This document shows, one piece after another, positions 1 to 13,300 of a stretch of 64,000 bases of DNA. Each line of letters begins with the position of its first letter. The first letter of the stretch is position 1. Location of the stretch: contig JABBOT010000005.1 of NCBI GenBank assembly GCA_016165875.1, forward strand, positions 1,073,823 to 1,137,822, given 5' to 3'. This DNA comes from Acanthopleura granulata (Eukaryota > Mollusca > Polyplacophora > Chitonida > Chitonidae). The notes below the pieces were generated by a model. The model saw nothing but the letters and a program-made list of their open reading frames with translations. It did not search any database and was not told the DNA's origin. The translations under genes and the position numbers were made by a program.

Positions 1-2140
1 CTAGCACAGTGGATTGCTACACAAAACGCCGTATCACCAGTGTAACGTCCTACACTACTGGGACATCAAGGGCAGATAAGCGTGTAGAGAATATCACGCT
101 TCACAAAACTCAGCCTATCGGTCTTTAAAAAATATTCATTTAAAACATATGGTAATTATTATTCCTTAAATGGCTTTGACACCATGTTTCAGATACCTTT
201 AGGGCATACTTTGCCAATTTTTATGAAAAAATTGATCAACAGCATTTACATAAACTGTAACGTGCTTTAGTTTATGTAACGTGCATTGTGCACATACTGG
301 ACCTTTCAAATCCGCATGGATAAATGTGTAAAACATGCACAGTCTAATCCACAGTACGCAAAATCCATATAGAGATGTGGGAGTTGATGTTGTACCACAG
401 TAAAGAGCATAATGGGGAAGTAAACGTTTAGATGAGGTAATTCAACTTTCAGCTGAACAATTATGGTGTTTCAAGTAATTTGTTCGGCTACATAATGAGT
501 TCTAAATGGCCGGTCTAACAGCCGTGAAGACGGTGCCAGCCTACCATGTAGCCAATTTTAGAGCCAAGCACTCTTTGCAGAATACTGAAAAACCTAACAT
601 GCAGTGATTCTTGCTGCCGAACATCCTAATATTTTTACACTTCTACATTCAACATGAATATACACATACTTATATATCTGTATGTGATGTGCAGAAATAA
701 CACATACCCAGTTTTCTGCAAAGGACTAATAAAAATCTTTAACATCACCTTACTTCAGCCTACATATTTCTTGCTTTTAATTCACTGTTAAAATATACAT
801 AAAAAGTTTACAAAAACTAAATTTGGCATCTGCAAGAAATGCACTGTAAAAATACGTAAGAATATAAAAAAATCTAAATTTAGCATCTGTATGAAACTGC
901 CTCTCAGATGATGTGTAATTGATTCAAACCATGTCTTTTCCTTTAAAACACATTTCCACATGATTATGTATTTTGTATATGCTTGTACGCATATACGCTG
1001 GTCAGATCTGGAAACAAGTACATCAAAACGAACAAACATAATCATTAACATTCTCATTTTCTTAGCCTAGTGAGGCGATCAGATTGGTATTTTATGCTGC
1101 ACACATTTCTGAGGCTATTTCCAGGTAGTTCCGTAGCTCTTTTACTTATTACCTTTAGAGCATGGAGCTCCAGGAGTTGGTATGCAAAGTCTTGCAATAC
1201 GTGCAGAGTTCTGGTGCGCTGAATTCTTGATACACATGTGCAGCTGTGGAGAGACAGCGATTATGCATCACTTCAGTTTGCTATCTCACCACAACTGCAC
1301 ATTGGCACGACAACCGAGTCGTGGAGAGTGCAACGGACATTGTATCAGACTGGTATCCATAACGTAGGGCTTGATACTTTGAGGCATGATGGAGGGTAAA
1401 GGATGAAGGTAAGACCAACACATTTGTGGATTTCTAGTTGCTGTGGGACTGACCTCTTTTGACATCATTTACGTCCCGCTATGTGAATCAAGAACGCAGC
1501 ACACAGCAGTTATAAATGTACTTACTACAAGAACACAAAAACTCTGCACTTACTACAAGATTTTGCAGTGCAAACTCCAGTAGCTCTAAATGTAAGGAGT
1601 TCATGAGCTTTGGACCTACCTGGAGATAAGTTTCATCTAATTTTTGTGTACTGAGACAAGACCAAATTAACTGTTGACAAGAACAGTGTACATTATGTTA
1701 GCTACTGTAAAAACTAGCTTGAACATTGTTAAATGTTTTTCATCCACAACAATGTATTTGTATTCACAACAATCTAAACAGGAAATACAATGAAGCTAGG
1801 CTTCACATAAAACTGTCATTGCAGGCTTGTGGATTATAGACATTGCAAAAAGTACAAAAACATATATTATATAATCACTGGTTAAGCTTGCACAATAAAT
1901 GTTGAAATGTTGCCCCACAAACTTGTAATAAACGACCAGAACTGACATAATCAGATGTGAGGGACATCTTAAGATTTACTTACATGTAGAATTATGATCT
2001 ATACAGAAGTATTCAGTGCCAGTCTACATGTTGGCAATCTGGCAATTGGGCTGTCCTAGCCGGGTGTACTATCAACTAACAAATTTACCCTGAATCAAAA
2101 TCAGATCATATGTATAGACCTATTGTATGAAAGGGCTATA
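1..2140. other. No gene recognised; left flank, probably F-box gene intron
   Basis: AT-rich sequence without an open frame that I can relate to a known family. Because the F-box exon at 2906-3291 runs leftwards and ends in a splice donor, this stretch is probably its first intron, with later exons off the window. I searched the minus strand for leucine-rich-repeat-like continuation and saw none. Confidence 0.4.
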
Positions 2141-2260
2141 CTATTTATTTATTTATTTATTTGATTGGTGTTTTACGCCAAACTCAATAATATTTCACTT
2201 ATACGATGGCGGCCAGCATTTTGGTGTGAGGACACCGATGGAAAACCACGACCATCTGCA
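2141..2260 (-). repeat. SINE 3' end fragment
   Basis: Reverse-oriented 3' half of the window's common SINE: ATTT-type simple tail at 2145-2162, then 'gattggtgttttacgcc', then 'atttcacttatacgatggc'. The tRNA-like head is missing. The right edge decays around the 'aaaaccacgacc' motif. Confidence 0.8.
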
Positions 2261-2905
2261 TGTTCAAACTATACTAAAAAATCCACTGTAGTTATTGAAT
2301 GGACACATAATCCTCATTTCCCAAGATGAATAATGTGAAAGATATCATAATTCAGTAAAATTTAATGTTGAAAGATATTTTAACACTTTTCTATATTTAC
2401 TTGAAGTACACAAGGTTGGATGCCTTGGACTGTTCCTGACCCTGATTTCTTAGACATTCATTGTGAAAGATGGCTTTTTCAAAGAGTTGATGTCATTCTA
2501 TTCCGTAACAGCAACTTAATCTTTATAACAGCCTCCATGGCTATAACTTGTAACTAACCAAACTCTATAGGCCCATCTGTTCCATCCCACTCCACCTACT
2601 CCTCTCCCCGTATGGCTCTTACATCAGCTTTTTACGGACGAATTGGGCTGACTGATGTAATTTTCAGTGTATTCATGTTTCACGTTGGCCCACTTAAGTG
2701 GTGTAAATGTACTCGGGTGTGGCAATTTCTGCCTACATTATTCCCTCAAAATTGTTCCCTGTAGCGATATTAGTGCCCCACATATGCCTTCCCAGTATGT
2801 TTACTTCCGTATGCCCCCAGCTGTCAAACTGCGTCACAAGTAAATAAAGAGGTCACGCAGATAGACCTTCTAACCAAATTCAACTCCAACTGGTAACATA
2901 CGTAC

Positions 2906-3291
2906 CTATCCACAAGATCTGTTCCTGCAGTGGAAGGCCATTCCACGTGGCAACTGGAAGGCCGTATGGATAATGCTTGTATGTTTTTATTATTGGCCAG
3001 AATGTCCAGAATTCGGCAGCACTCTCTGACCTCGATGGAGTTGTGTGAGTTGAACTCGATAGTGGTTTCCCGGACAAATCGTCCGCAGGTGTCTGCCAGA
3101 AATTTCGCCTGCTGTCGATACATCCCACCCAGTTTGTAAGTGACTTTCTGCCACAATGTCGGATGAAATAAACAGCTCCTCCATCGTTTGCACACCGAAG
3201 ACGTTTTCAGTCGGTCTTTTCTCGAAAGATAGGACAAAATCTCCACAATAATAACACTGGGTAACGTACCCCAGTGCGGCCCGGCCGCCAT
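2906..3291 (-). CDS. F-box protein, first coding exon (FBXO33-like, partial gene)
   Basis: The ATG at 3291 sits in AAGATGGCGGC, a typical strong animal start context, and opens 128 codons plus two bases. Residues about 9-50 form an F-box (LPSVIIVEILSYLSRKDRL, then SVCKRWR and LFHPTLW), which in this family recruits Skp1 to an SCF ubiquitin ligase. The following segment (FVRETTIEF, then CCRILDILANNKNIQALSI) resembles the start of the leucine-rich region of FBXO33 as I remember it. The exon ends at a clean donor, GATAG|gtacgt, in phase 2, so the substrate-binding part lies on exons further left that I could not find. The frame continues 27 codons past the donor to a stop; I treat that as intron read-through. 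FBXO39 or another F-box/LRR relative is the alternative. Confidence 0.65.
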
Positions 3292-3359
3292 CTTCCAAAT
3301 TTGTTCTGTACGTCAATGTCACGTGCACTAGTTTTTACTGGAGAGCCTCGTACGCCAGG

Positions 3360-4019
3360 GGGCGCTACTCACTTCAAAATTATTGCGCGAAATTTTCAGC
3401 TCATTTGACACATTTTTGCTGAAGTATGTTCTGGCCAGCTTGTCAGAAACTCATGCCTGTCAACTCTCAAGTTTTTTTCATGAGAAATCACGTTCTCAGG
3501 TTCAGTCTAATAAATGTTTCATAATACTGTTGTATTATATTTTCATCTCGAATTAATAATGACAAAGTATACCTGCATGTAAATTTGCCAACGAAAGCTT
3601 CTAAAATGCAGCTAAAAATATACAAAGCCATCTTCTCCTGAGTGTTTCACCTCTATTCATGCCTAATGAGGACATCGCCTTTGACGTGATTGGGTCCTCC
3701 AACCCCTCTGACCCGACATATTGAGTTTCTCACTTCTTTGATCCTATTTGTGTTGACAGCTCTGGAAACTATTGATGTCAACATTTACATGGCAATCGTT
3801 TTATGTTCATCATCCACAAATAAAAATGCTCGAGAATTTAAAATCCCATTTAACCCACTTTTTCTTTATTTATGTTAATGTTGATACCGGTATGTGTGTC
3901 GGGTCATACACATGTAGGCCCACAATACATGTAGATGTAGAATCTCTGGCTTTTGCGCTCGTGTAGAGTGTTTTGTGCCTAGTGTATGCATATGTACATG
4001 TATATACATAGGTATGGAT
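3360..4019. other. Intergenic, nothing recognised
   Basis: Upstream flank of the F-box gene. Only short meaningless frames on either strand and no repeat family I can name. Confidence 0.4.
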
Positions 4020-4198
4020 AGTTCCTCTCCGGCCGTACGTTGGAAGGTCCGCCAGCAGCCTGCGGATGGTCGTGGGTTTCCCCCAGGCTCTGTCCGGTTT
4101 CCTCCCACCATAATACTGTCCGCCCTCGTATAAGTGAAATATTCTTTAATGCAGCGTAAAGCACCATGCAATCAACTAAATAATTAAATAAATAAATA
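4020..4198 (+). repeat. SINE copy, 5' truncated
   Basis: Forward SINE body: 'ctccggccgtacgttggaa', 'ggtttcctcccaccataat', 'cgtataagtgaaatattct' and an AAATAAATA tail at the end. The tRNA-derived head with A and B boxes is absent. Confidence 0.85.
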
Positions 4199-7119
4199 TA
4201 ACTCAATTCTTCGTCTATGATTTGTGGTCAGTAACAGCCAATACAATGGGCCATACGCGGAAATATATAACATCAAGTTGCTATAGCTGAACTGCAGCTT
4301 TTTGTCAGGTTTGTCCGCTTCATATTGATGAGATATGGTGGTTTCTCCAGAGCTTTAGCTTCCGGTACACCAACTGACAAACAAATCACCGCCATATGTG
4401 TCTGAGAGCTGATGCACTGAAAAGCGTATCAGCCAATTAAATAACAATTAATGATATACGGTATCAAAATCAATCTGCAATAAAAATAACGCAACGAGAC
4501 ATGTTATGGCCATGGACTGCAGTCTGACATATTTTATTAATAAGTAGCAACAAAAGAAATCCATGCACAAATTCCAAGTTGTTTGATTCAGGGGACTGTT
4601 ATAGAGCCGCCGTCATACGATGATTGTTCATGATTAATCCGAACATGTTCCAGTCACGTGACAAAAGTCTTTGATGTAAACTTATTCAGCGCTACTGTGA
4701 CGTTCTACAACCAACTGCAGTGGTCCATTAGCGTACTCATAACTGATTCCTTGGTTTCCGATTCCACGTACATATGTATATTCATATATATATATGCATG
4801 CATGATATATAAAACAAATAACTTTTGGTCAACGGCTAGTAGGGTGGTGACGCACAGGAGGAAATCAGATATCCTGGTCAGTAAATTATGAGACAATGCG
4901 GGGAATGTTTGCAAGACAAAGTCATTTTGATGCGTGTTCATGGGGAATGGATTCTTAAAAAACTGAACTTAGCGATTAACGCACGGGAAATTATGACAGG
5001 CAGAGCATGCAATATCCATGCACACAAAGGCCTACCGGTATACATCAGTGCCGGACTATCGTTGCACTTTTTTATCTGCCTGAAAAGTTAGCACACATAT
5101 ATGGGTTATTTAATCAAACACCTAAATATTCTCATTCCTAAGATCTCGAACTCCGTTGGGTGACACCAGGTGTTATGTATACACCGAATTCCTGTATGTG
5201 TGTAATTTTCCCCAAGCTATACGTGTTGCTATGTATCTATACAAATACGAACAAAAACAGTGCTCATCTTTGTTTCTTCACTAGTTACTGTTTATACATG
5301 TATTTACAGAGTATATATGTGGCAAGATAGGCAAACAACGATGCATTATCCACAGGTATGTAACATACACATCGCGGTGCAATCTATGACATCGTTATAA
5401 AATATTGGTTATATAACATATAACATCATTGCCAAGCATGGTTGGGTCTGCATTAGTCAAGTATATACATGGTCTTTACGTTGCAGTGTGTACGTAAACG
5501 TCATGGACATACTTGGCTACGTCTGCATGCACTACCCATCATGCATGGTATTTACATGGAATACGTGGGTCTATACATAACACCCACTGAGACCTATCGC
5601 AATCAGCATTATGATAAACCCAAATAATGAATATATACTGCTTATCTTAATGAAAGTATTGTTGCTTTCACCTTGTTGCATACAAATGAATACTGCAAAC
5701 TGATACCGGAAAGTCTTAGGAACCCAGATTTCGTGAACCTCGAAGACAGAAAGCACAAATTCTATCCCCATCTTTCGGTATGCTTGATCGTACCCAGTAC
5801 TCACAGTACAGTACCAGGTACACATGTTTCTAGTTATAGTTTTAAAAACTGATACTGAAAATTTGAAACTGAAAAGTTGTCTCTATTATATATTACGGTG
5901 ACCATAGAGAGTTTTGTTTAATGGGGTTTGGTACTGAAATGATAACAGGAAAGATAATATGTTTTTTTCCGGTGTAAAACAGAGCAATAATATACAGCCT
6001 TTAATGGCGAATGTATACATTGCGTTTATTGTTGAGTTAAAGGCTATACTAAAACTGAGTTCAATTGCCATGATGTGCAATAAGTATAGAGAAACATCCA
6101 AGTGAACGCAACAGGTTCAGTATAAATATACAAGCATGTAGAAGATGAAAACTGTGTAGCCATGTATAACTAAAATGTTCTGTAAGGAATCAAATGAATA
6201 TGAGCTTTTCGTGTACATATGTGGTGACCTATTGATTTGTCTCGTTTATTTGCTTCGGCTATAATTAATGTGGGTTTATGTATTTCAGGTGCAAAGACAG
6301 ACTGCGTATAATATTACTGCTCAGTGCGACAAGAAGGGACACATATTACGCCTTTACATGCAGTGATGTATGGGGTGTTTGTGCCTCGATGTAATGAAGA
6401 TAGTACAGTATAGTGCTACGTGTCTTATAGTACTTCCCACTATAGGTGCAAGGCCCTGTTTCACGAAGCGATTTTGGGCTAAAGCCCCAAACTTTAATCT
6501 TTATTAGAAAACAAAATACTAGTATTTGATACTGGAAGCTCAAATTTGATGCTGAAATCGCCCTTCCACAGCATAAAAACAGCGGTCAAGATTTGGCCGA
6601 TGTGATTTGCATTTCAACCAAAGCGGATATGCATGTATGCGAAACCATATTGTGTGGTCGGAGCATAAACCATGCATGCAGAACACCCATGTCCCAATTT
6701 TCAGGAATCTTGGTTAACGCCTACCGGTACGTCATCATAACGGATGCATATTTTGTATTTCCTTCTTGAAAGAGCTATTTAGCCAATGGGTTGAATGTTG
6801 GATCATTACAGTATCATTCTATTTAGTCAAACCGGTGACTCCTCCAAATATCGTATTCAGGGCGTGCTAAGACTGGCAGAGAAAACAAAAGCATGCACAA
6901 GAGCTTGTAACTCCGGTGTCAGACTGGACCTAGGCATAGTGATAGTCTTGAACACGATATGTCTCTGAGGAAGGAATATATATATATACGACGACACTGC
7001 AAACACACTTCTTTAATAAGATAGGCTCCATCGATTATGACGATAGAATATCATGCTTAAATGGACATTAAACCGGAAGTAATGAATAATATACGACTTC
7101 CTGTATTACATCCAACACA
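4199..7119. other. Intergenic between F-box gene and mucin-like gene
   Basis: No coding region recognised on either strand. The only structured element is the 393-bp segment at 5878-6270, which recurs inside the neighbouring gene at 10019-10411 (listed separately). Confidence 0.4.
5878..6270 (+). repeat. 393-bp duplicated segment, copy 1 (3' flank of mucin-like gene)
   Basis: Matches 10019-10411 along its whole length. By eye I found one substitution (A at 6064 against T at 10205). Both edges are abrupt, sharing TGTCTC at the left and ATTAATG at the right. There are no terminal inverted repeats, poly-A or coding frame, so it looks like a recent segmental copy rather than a standard transposon. 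Confidence 0.9.
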
Positions 7120-7125
7120 TTTATT
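7120..7125 (-). terminator. Poly(A) signal AATAAA of mucin-like gene
   Basis: AATAAA on the minus strand about 50 nt beyond the stop codon at 7175, in an AT-rich context with a small palindrome (acatgtttatacatgt) just upstream. The position suits a very short 3' UTR. Confidence 0.6.
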
Positions 7126-7174
7126 TTCACATGTATAAACATGTGTCTTCTTTAACGTCTAAGTTCGACACTCG

Positions 7175-7376
7175 TCACGGTTGAGTGGATGTACCGGCCA
7201 CGATGGGCGTATTGGGCTGCATTTCGGTCAGATCTGTCATCTGTAGATCCGTGTCATCTTCTAGTTTGCGGAAGGCGACGTTCTCTTGGTGTTCCATATG
7301 GATCTCTCGGGACTTGTCACCAAACACGTACGTGTCGTCTAAAAGAGTGTTCCGCCGCTTTTTCATCCTTCTTGTC
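7175..7376 (-). CDS. Mucin-like gene exon 10: cytoplasmic tail and stop
   Basis: Acceptor 'gccttggcag' precedes the exon, which completes a split Lys codon and encodes about 67 residues: a basic anchor, an acidic stretch (KLEDDTDLQMTDLTEMQ) and a C-terminus ending STQP, then TGA. There is no ITAM or kinase domain. LQMTDLTEM-type acidic motifs may bind adaptors, but that is a guess. Confidence 0.75.
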
Positions 7377-10300
7377 CTGCCAAGGCAAAAACAATTTGTA
7401 TAGAGTAGTTATAAGATCAAATCCCGATAGCCGCGTGACATTTGGGAAAACCCCGCAGAAGCCGTGTTATGCATGCCTAGCTATCGCCTGCACGTCTGTA
7501 GTGATAAATACTGGATGCAACTTTATTTACAAACAATAAACCCAAGTTTTATAACCCCGTCTTATAAGTAAAATATCCATTACAGATGTTTTGTTCCATT
7601 CTATATGCATGCTGGATTTGTATAACCTCTAAATGCAGCCACCAAACTGCAGTAAGGAAGAAATGCTTACACCTAAGCACAGCAGACCGCATGGATCAGT
7701 TAGTGTAAAAAATATTGCTGCAGATAGTATTTTAGGTCTTGGTTTATATTTATTTAGATTATGTACATGCAGATCAGTATTTCTATATATATATGTACCT
7801 ACTTGATACACACTCCCACGCCAACAAAGATGGCTACCACAACAACGATTGCCAGTGTCAGCAGGACGATGGCGGTCACTTCGCCACGCTCTAGTCTCTC
7901 CTTTATTTCCTGTCCTAATGAGAAATAATCACAGAAATAATTGCACGTGGTATTCACACCTCAGAATAAGAAAAAATACAATTTCCATTGAATGTATGTT
8001 TGCTTGATCGTTGGTTTTACGGTCGCTTCCAGCATTGTAGTTCAGTAAATATACTGACGGTGTCCGTTTGAAGAAGGCCGAACCTAACTGCCTCACTAAA
8101 TCGCTATGACGAAGACAACAGGCATGACACCCACCCACGTCACACGGACGCCTTGCCGTCAAGTACTTGACCTTTAATGCTGAGAGCTATATGTATGACT
8201 CGATTCGGGGTTAGCCTGCGGATCTAAGAAGCATCGCAAATTTGCATGTTTTCGTTCATGATTGTTTTCATGTGCGTTTCATCTAATTTGTTTGTTGTTT
8301 GACTTCACCCTAAAGGAGTTTCCACTTACTAGTATATGCGATATGGCGGTCCTATATATGGATGTATGAAACCGGAGTGACTGGAATTTGGGGTGAATTT
8401 TCCGGCCTGTGACGTACATATATGTGCAGCCCATATTAGTTTAAGTCAAACTGCGCAAACATCCACACGAGCTTCGTCCACCGCTCATGGGCAACGAGTC
8501 CTTCGAACTGTGAGACAGGGGAGATATAATCTTGTTATACCTCACAAGGTAATACTTGGTTTCTGTTGGTCAATACACGGTCACATGATATTCCACAAAA
8601 CATAATGTAGAACGGTCTTGAGTCAATGTTCAATGATCACGACCACTTATTGTTCAAGTTTATCTCCCGTTGTCCGCTCTCAACGTCCGGTTTGCTGATA
8701 AAGTAAACAGGCGGACTGTGGTTTTCTCACCCAGCAACGGCGAAGAAGTCCAGCAATACAGGGCTTCAACAGAGCAGGTCATATCATTTCCTTGTTCTTC
8801 AGCTTTTTGGGGTATAAAAATACATATACTGCATGTCGTGGGATTGTCAAAGAGAAACTGTGAGCTCTCGACAAGTGACGTTCAACTCCTGCTCCTCAGT
8901 CGTTGAACATCACTTCTCTCTGGCTCACGATTTTATTACGGCCGTGGTTAGGTTCTTACTGTGAAAAAAACGAAATAAAAAAAAACCCGTCATGGAGCCG
9001 GTTCTGCACATTCACTGGTCAAAATGGCGGACTCTTAAACTCTTAAAATCAACTCGGATACGTAATAAAAAATTAGCGCCTTAGTATGGTGTTACATGTT
9101 CTATATCTTACACTTTCTGATAGACAATCCCACGACATGCACTATTTGTACAATACCCTAGTGGGAAGGCGTATTTTCATTGCGTTGTGGAACGAAGTTC
9201 AAGTAAAGCTGCTGATGATGAAAATTTGAGAATTAGCAAATGACACAGGTCTATAATATTACTGCCAATTTCAGGGGTTTATGACTCACCTACGCTCTTC
9301 TTTGTCGACATATCGGATGCTGAGGATGTTGTCATTTCTGACGTCTCTGACGTCTCCGACGTTTCTGGCGTCTCTGGCGTTTCTGACGTCGCTGGCACTG
9401 CCGTCGAAACTTTCACTGAAAGTAAATTTTATGGAGGAGTGTTCTTGAAGGTCATTCTGATCGTCATAATATAAGTGCAATATATTGTGGAGCAACGTTT
9501 GAAACCTCGGTAAATTGAGTAAATACCCGTAGGATACATACAATATACAAAAAAGGTCCTAAGCGTGTCGGTATAGGGGACGATTCCACAAAACTCGACT
9601 GAAGCAAAATGACTTAAACTAGTAAACTGGCTTATCTGTGCCAGTTTTATCCAGCTTTTTAAATCAATTTCACAAAACAAAATGTGACCGGCTTATTTTT
9701 GTGGAATCGACATATGTCAATTTGGACGTGGCTTAGCCAGTCGGTTTTATTGGCTAAGCAACGTTTTGTAGAATCGTACTGTAATACAGTCCTACATTTT
9801 ACCATTGTTTTTCTCTGTGGACGCCGTTGATTGGTCAGTACTGGATGTATTCCTGGGCATCATTGGGACAGTTGAGTTATCCGTATTTGCTGATCCATTA
9901 GTGGATGTTTCATTAGATGACAGTGTCGCATTTGATGGTGCTGGAAGTAAAGCAAGTATAGAAATAACAATAAAAATAAAGGAATGAATGCATGAATTTC
10001 GGTGACATTGTAGCGATATGTCTCTATTATATATTACGGTGACCATAGAGAGTTTTGTTTAATGGGGTTTGGTACTGAAATGATAACAGGAAAGATAATA
10101 TGTTTTTTTCCGGTGTAAAACAGAGCAATAATATACAGCCTTTAATGGCGAATGTATACATTGCGTTTATTGTTGAGTTAAAGGCTATACTAAAACTGAG
10201 TTCATTTGCCATGATGTGCAATAAGTATAGAGAAACATCCAAGTGAACGCAACAGGTTCAGTATAAATATACAAGCATGTAGAAGATGAAAACTGTGTAG

Positions 10301-13300
10301 CCATGTATAACTAAAATGTTCTGTAAGGAATCAAATGAATATGAGCTTTTCGTGTACATATGTGGTGACCTATTGATTTGTCTCGTTTATTTGCTTCGGC
10401 TATAATTAATGCTACTGCCATTTTCAGGGGTTTATGACTCACCTACGCTCTTCTTTGTCGACATATCGGATGCTGAGGATGTTGTCATTTCTGACGTCTC
10501 TGACGTCTCCGACGTTTTTGGCGTCTCTGACGTTTCTAACGCTGCTGGCACTGCCGTCGAAACTTTCACTGAAAGTAGATTTCATGGAGGAGTGTTCTTG
10601 AAGGTCATTCTGATCGTCATAATATAAGTGCAATATATTGTGGAGCAACGTTTGAAACCTCGGTAAATTGAGTAAATACCCGTAGGATACATACAATATA
10701 CAAAAAAGGTCCTAAGCGTGTTGGTATAGGGGACGATTCCACAAAACTTGACTGAAGCAAAATGACTTAAACTAGTAAACTGGCTTATCTGGGCCAGTTT
10801 TATCCAGCTGTTTAAATCAATTTCACAAAACAAAATGTGACCGGCTTATTTTTGTGGAATCAACATATGTCAATTTGGACGTGGCTTAGCCAGTCGGTTT
10901 TATTGGCTAAGCAACGTTTTGTAGAATCGTACTGTAATACAGTCCTACATTTTACCATTGTTTTTCTCTGTGGACGCCGTTGATTGGTCAGTACTGGATG
11001 TATTCCTGGGCATCATTGGGACAGTTGAGTTATCCGTATTTGCTGATCCATTAGTGGATGTTTCATTAGATGACAATGTCGCATTTGATGGTGCTGTAAG
11101 TAAAGAAAGTATAGAAATAACAATAAAAATAAAGGAATGAATGCATGAATTTCGGTGACATTGTAGCGATATAAATATAACTGTATACAATATGGCCGCA
11201 TGTGTGTATATTACCTTCACCGGCAGCACTGAATTCGCCTTGCACTTAACCACGTAGTCTTTAAAAGAACAGACCACATTTTTAGAAAGTTCGCATCATC
11301 TGAATGGAAATTTCGTGCTGATTTCAAGTATGGCCTTCATTATTTTTTGGCATCTTTTTACAGTGTTTAAGGCGGAACTAAAGACTGAGGTGATACGGTG
11401 GACTTTTTGGGCCATATTGAAGCACAGTGACGTTTTGTCGCTAAACATGGTGTAACTGTTATGTTTCCACAATAAATTTTAATGACAAAAATAGTGCAGA
11501 CCACATTTGGAATCATCAAGAAATTGCCTTTCGGATGATGTGGCCTGTTCTTTTAGTATTTATGATGTTGTTATCGTTACTTAATATAGAAGCCTTTCTG
11601 TGTGGATCCAGTCATAACTGAACAGGTAGACAAACTTTGATAAAAAAATTACTAATCGCGACAGCTAGAGGAAGAATGGTTGTAAATCACTCGCGTTTCC
11701 ATCTCACCCACAGTAATTTTGGCTGTTTTGTTCGTTTTCGTTTCAGTGGTCTCCCCTACCGTTACCGGGTCCGTTTTCATAGGAACTGACGTTGACGTAT
11801 TTGACGCTATGGCTGATGTTCCTGTCTGAGACGTTGACGTATTTGGCACAACGGTTGATATCACTCGCTGAGACGTTGATGTGTTAGGAACTATGGTTGA
11901 CGTCAGTGTCTGAGACGTTGACGTATTTGGCGCTATGGTTGACGTCACTGTCTGAGATGTTGACGTATTTGGCATCATGGTTGACGTCACTCTCTGAGAC
12001 GTTGACGTATTTGGCGCTATCGTTGACGTCACTGTCTGAGATGTTGACGTATTTGGCACCATGGTTGACGTATTAGTTGCTATGGTAAACGTTGCTGTCT
12101 GAGACGTTGGCGTATTAGGCGCTATGGTGGACGTTGCTGTCTTAGACGTTGACCTATTAGGTGTTATGGTTGACGTTCCTGTTTGAGACGTGGGCGAATT
12201 AGGCGCTGTGGTTGACGTTCCTGTCTTAGACGTTGGTGTATTCGCTGTTAAGCTTGACCTTCCTGTCTGAGTCAATGACGACGTAACTGAAAGTAAATAA
12301 AACTAAATGGGGACGAGTCAAACACCCAACAGGAGGACCTTCTGTCATTATATATCGACGTCAAATGTTCCTTCCCCGGTTCTCTACAATGACGTCACTT
12401 TAAAAACAGCTACAACAGAAACCGATACATTGTAACATTGTGGACGTTGCGCTATCAGTTTCTAACGTAAGAAAATCAAGGTCCTGCTTCACACTAGTAC
12501 CACTTCACGGGATTAAAAAACATGCTACCTTCCCATTGCACTTTCACTCTGATTTATTTATTTATTATTTATTTGATTGGTGTTTTACGCCGTTCTCAAA
12601 AATATTTCACTTATACAACGACGGCCAGCAGTATGGTGGGAGAAACAAAGAGCAGAACCCGGTGAAAACCCACGACAATTCGCAGGTTGTTGGCACACCT
12701 GCTCACATACGATCGGAAAGGAAACACTTTCAATTTGACTTTTATTCTCAGAAGGTGCTTGATCTAGATTTATCAGTGACGAAAATCATATTTTATCAAT
12801 ATATTATATTCCCTGTGCGAGGCTGTAATATAGGTCCATCGTGTTTTACTATTACCTTTCAGTGTGGTCTCCGCTGAATGGTTTGTCACGGATGTCACAC
12901 TGGGCGTCATTGGGGCAGAGACTGTTGAGTTTTCCGTATTGGAAGAGCTATTGTTGACTGTTTCATTGGCTGACGACGTCGCATTTGAAGATGCTATATA
13001 AGTAAACCAAATAACAATCATAATATATGACGCCCCGTGCGCAAGCATAAACGTGTTACTATAAATAGAGCTATAAGTTTATTTGTCACTATGTGTAAAT
13101 AAATATCTTTCTGACATAATGTGAATATATCTTACCTCCGACATCGAATTGATCTTCCACCCACACATTATCTTCGTTACTATAGGAACCCTGAGCGTAA
13201 AAAAGAACATGTGAATGTTTTTATTCCTGTATACATGTAGTTGGTGTTACATGTATTTCCGTTCCACTTTGCTCTCTTTTATTTCTTTGTATTTTATCTT

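Larger units (their letters stand above)
9261..10018 (-). repeat. 758-bp tandem segmental duplication, copy A
   Basis: Covers exons 7 and 8 and the intron between them. It aligns at a constant 1153-bp offset with copy B (10414-11171), differing by scattered substitutions only. The two copies are separated by the 393-bp segment at 10019-10411. Confidence 0.9.
10414..11171 (-). repeat. 758-bp tandem segmental duplication, copy B
   Basis: Covers exons 5 and 6 and their intron. Near-identical to copy A at 9261-10018, including the MITE-like element (10731-10932 here). Confidence 0.9.

Noticed and set aside
5886..10242. Two near-identical 71-codon minus frames (MDVSLYLLHIM...)
   Set aside because: They are the two copies of the 393-bp duplicated segment; no splice sites, no homologue, and the shared frame merely reflects recent duplication.
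9805..11140. Plus-strand 60-codon frames at 9805 and 10958 (MFFSVDAVDWSVLD)
   Set aside because: Exact antisense of mucin-like exons 7 and 5; the minus-strand reading has matching splice sites and phases.
12440..12877. 145-codon plus-strand frame
   Set aside because: It runs through a reversed SINE and antisense to mucin-like exon 3.
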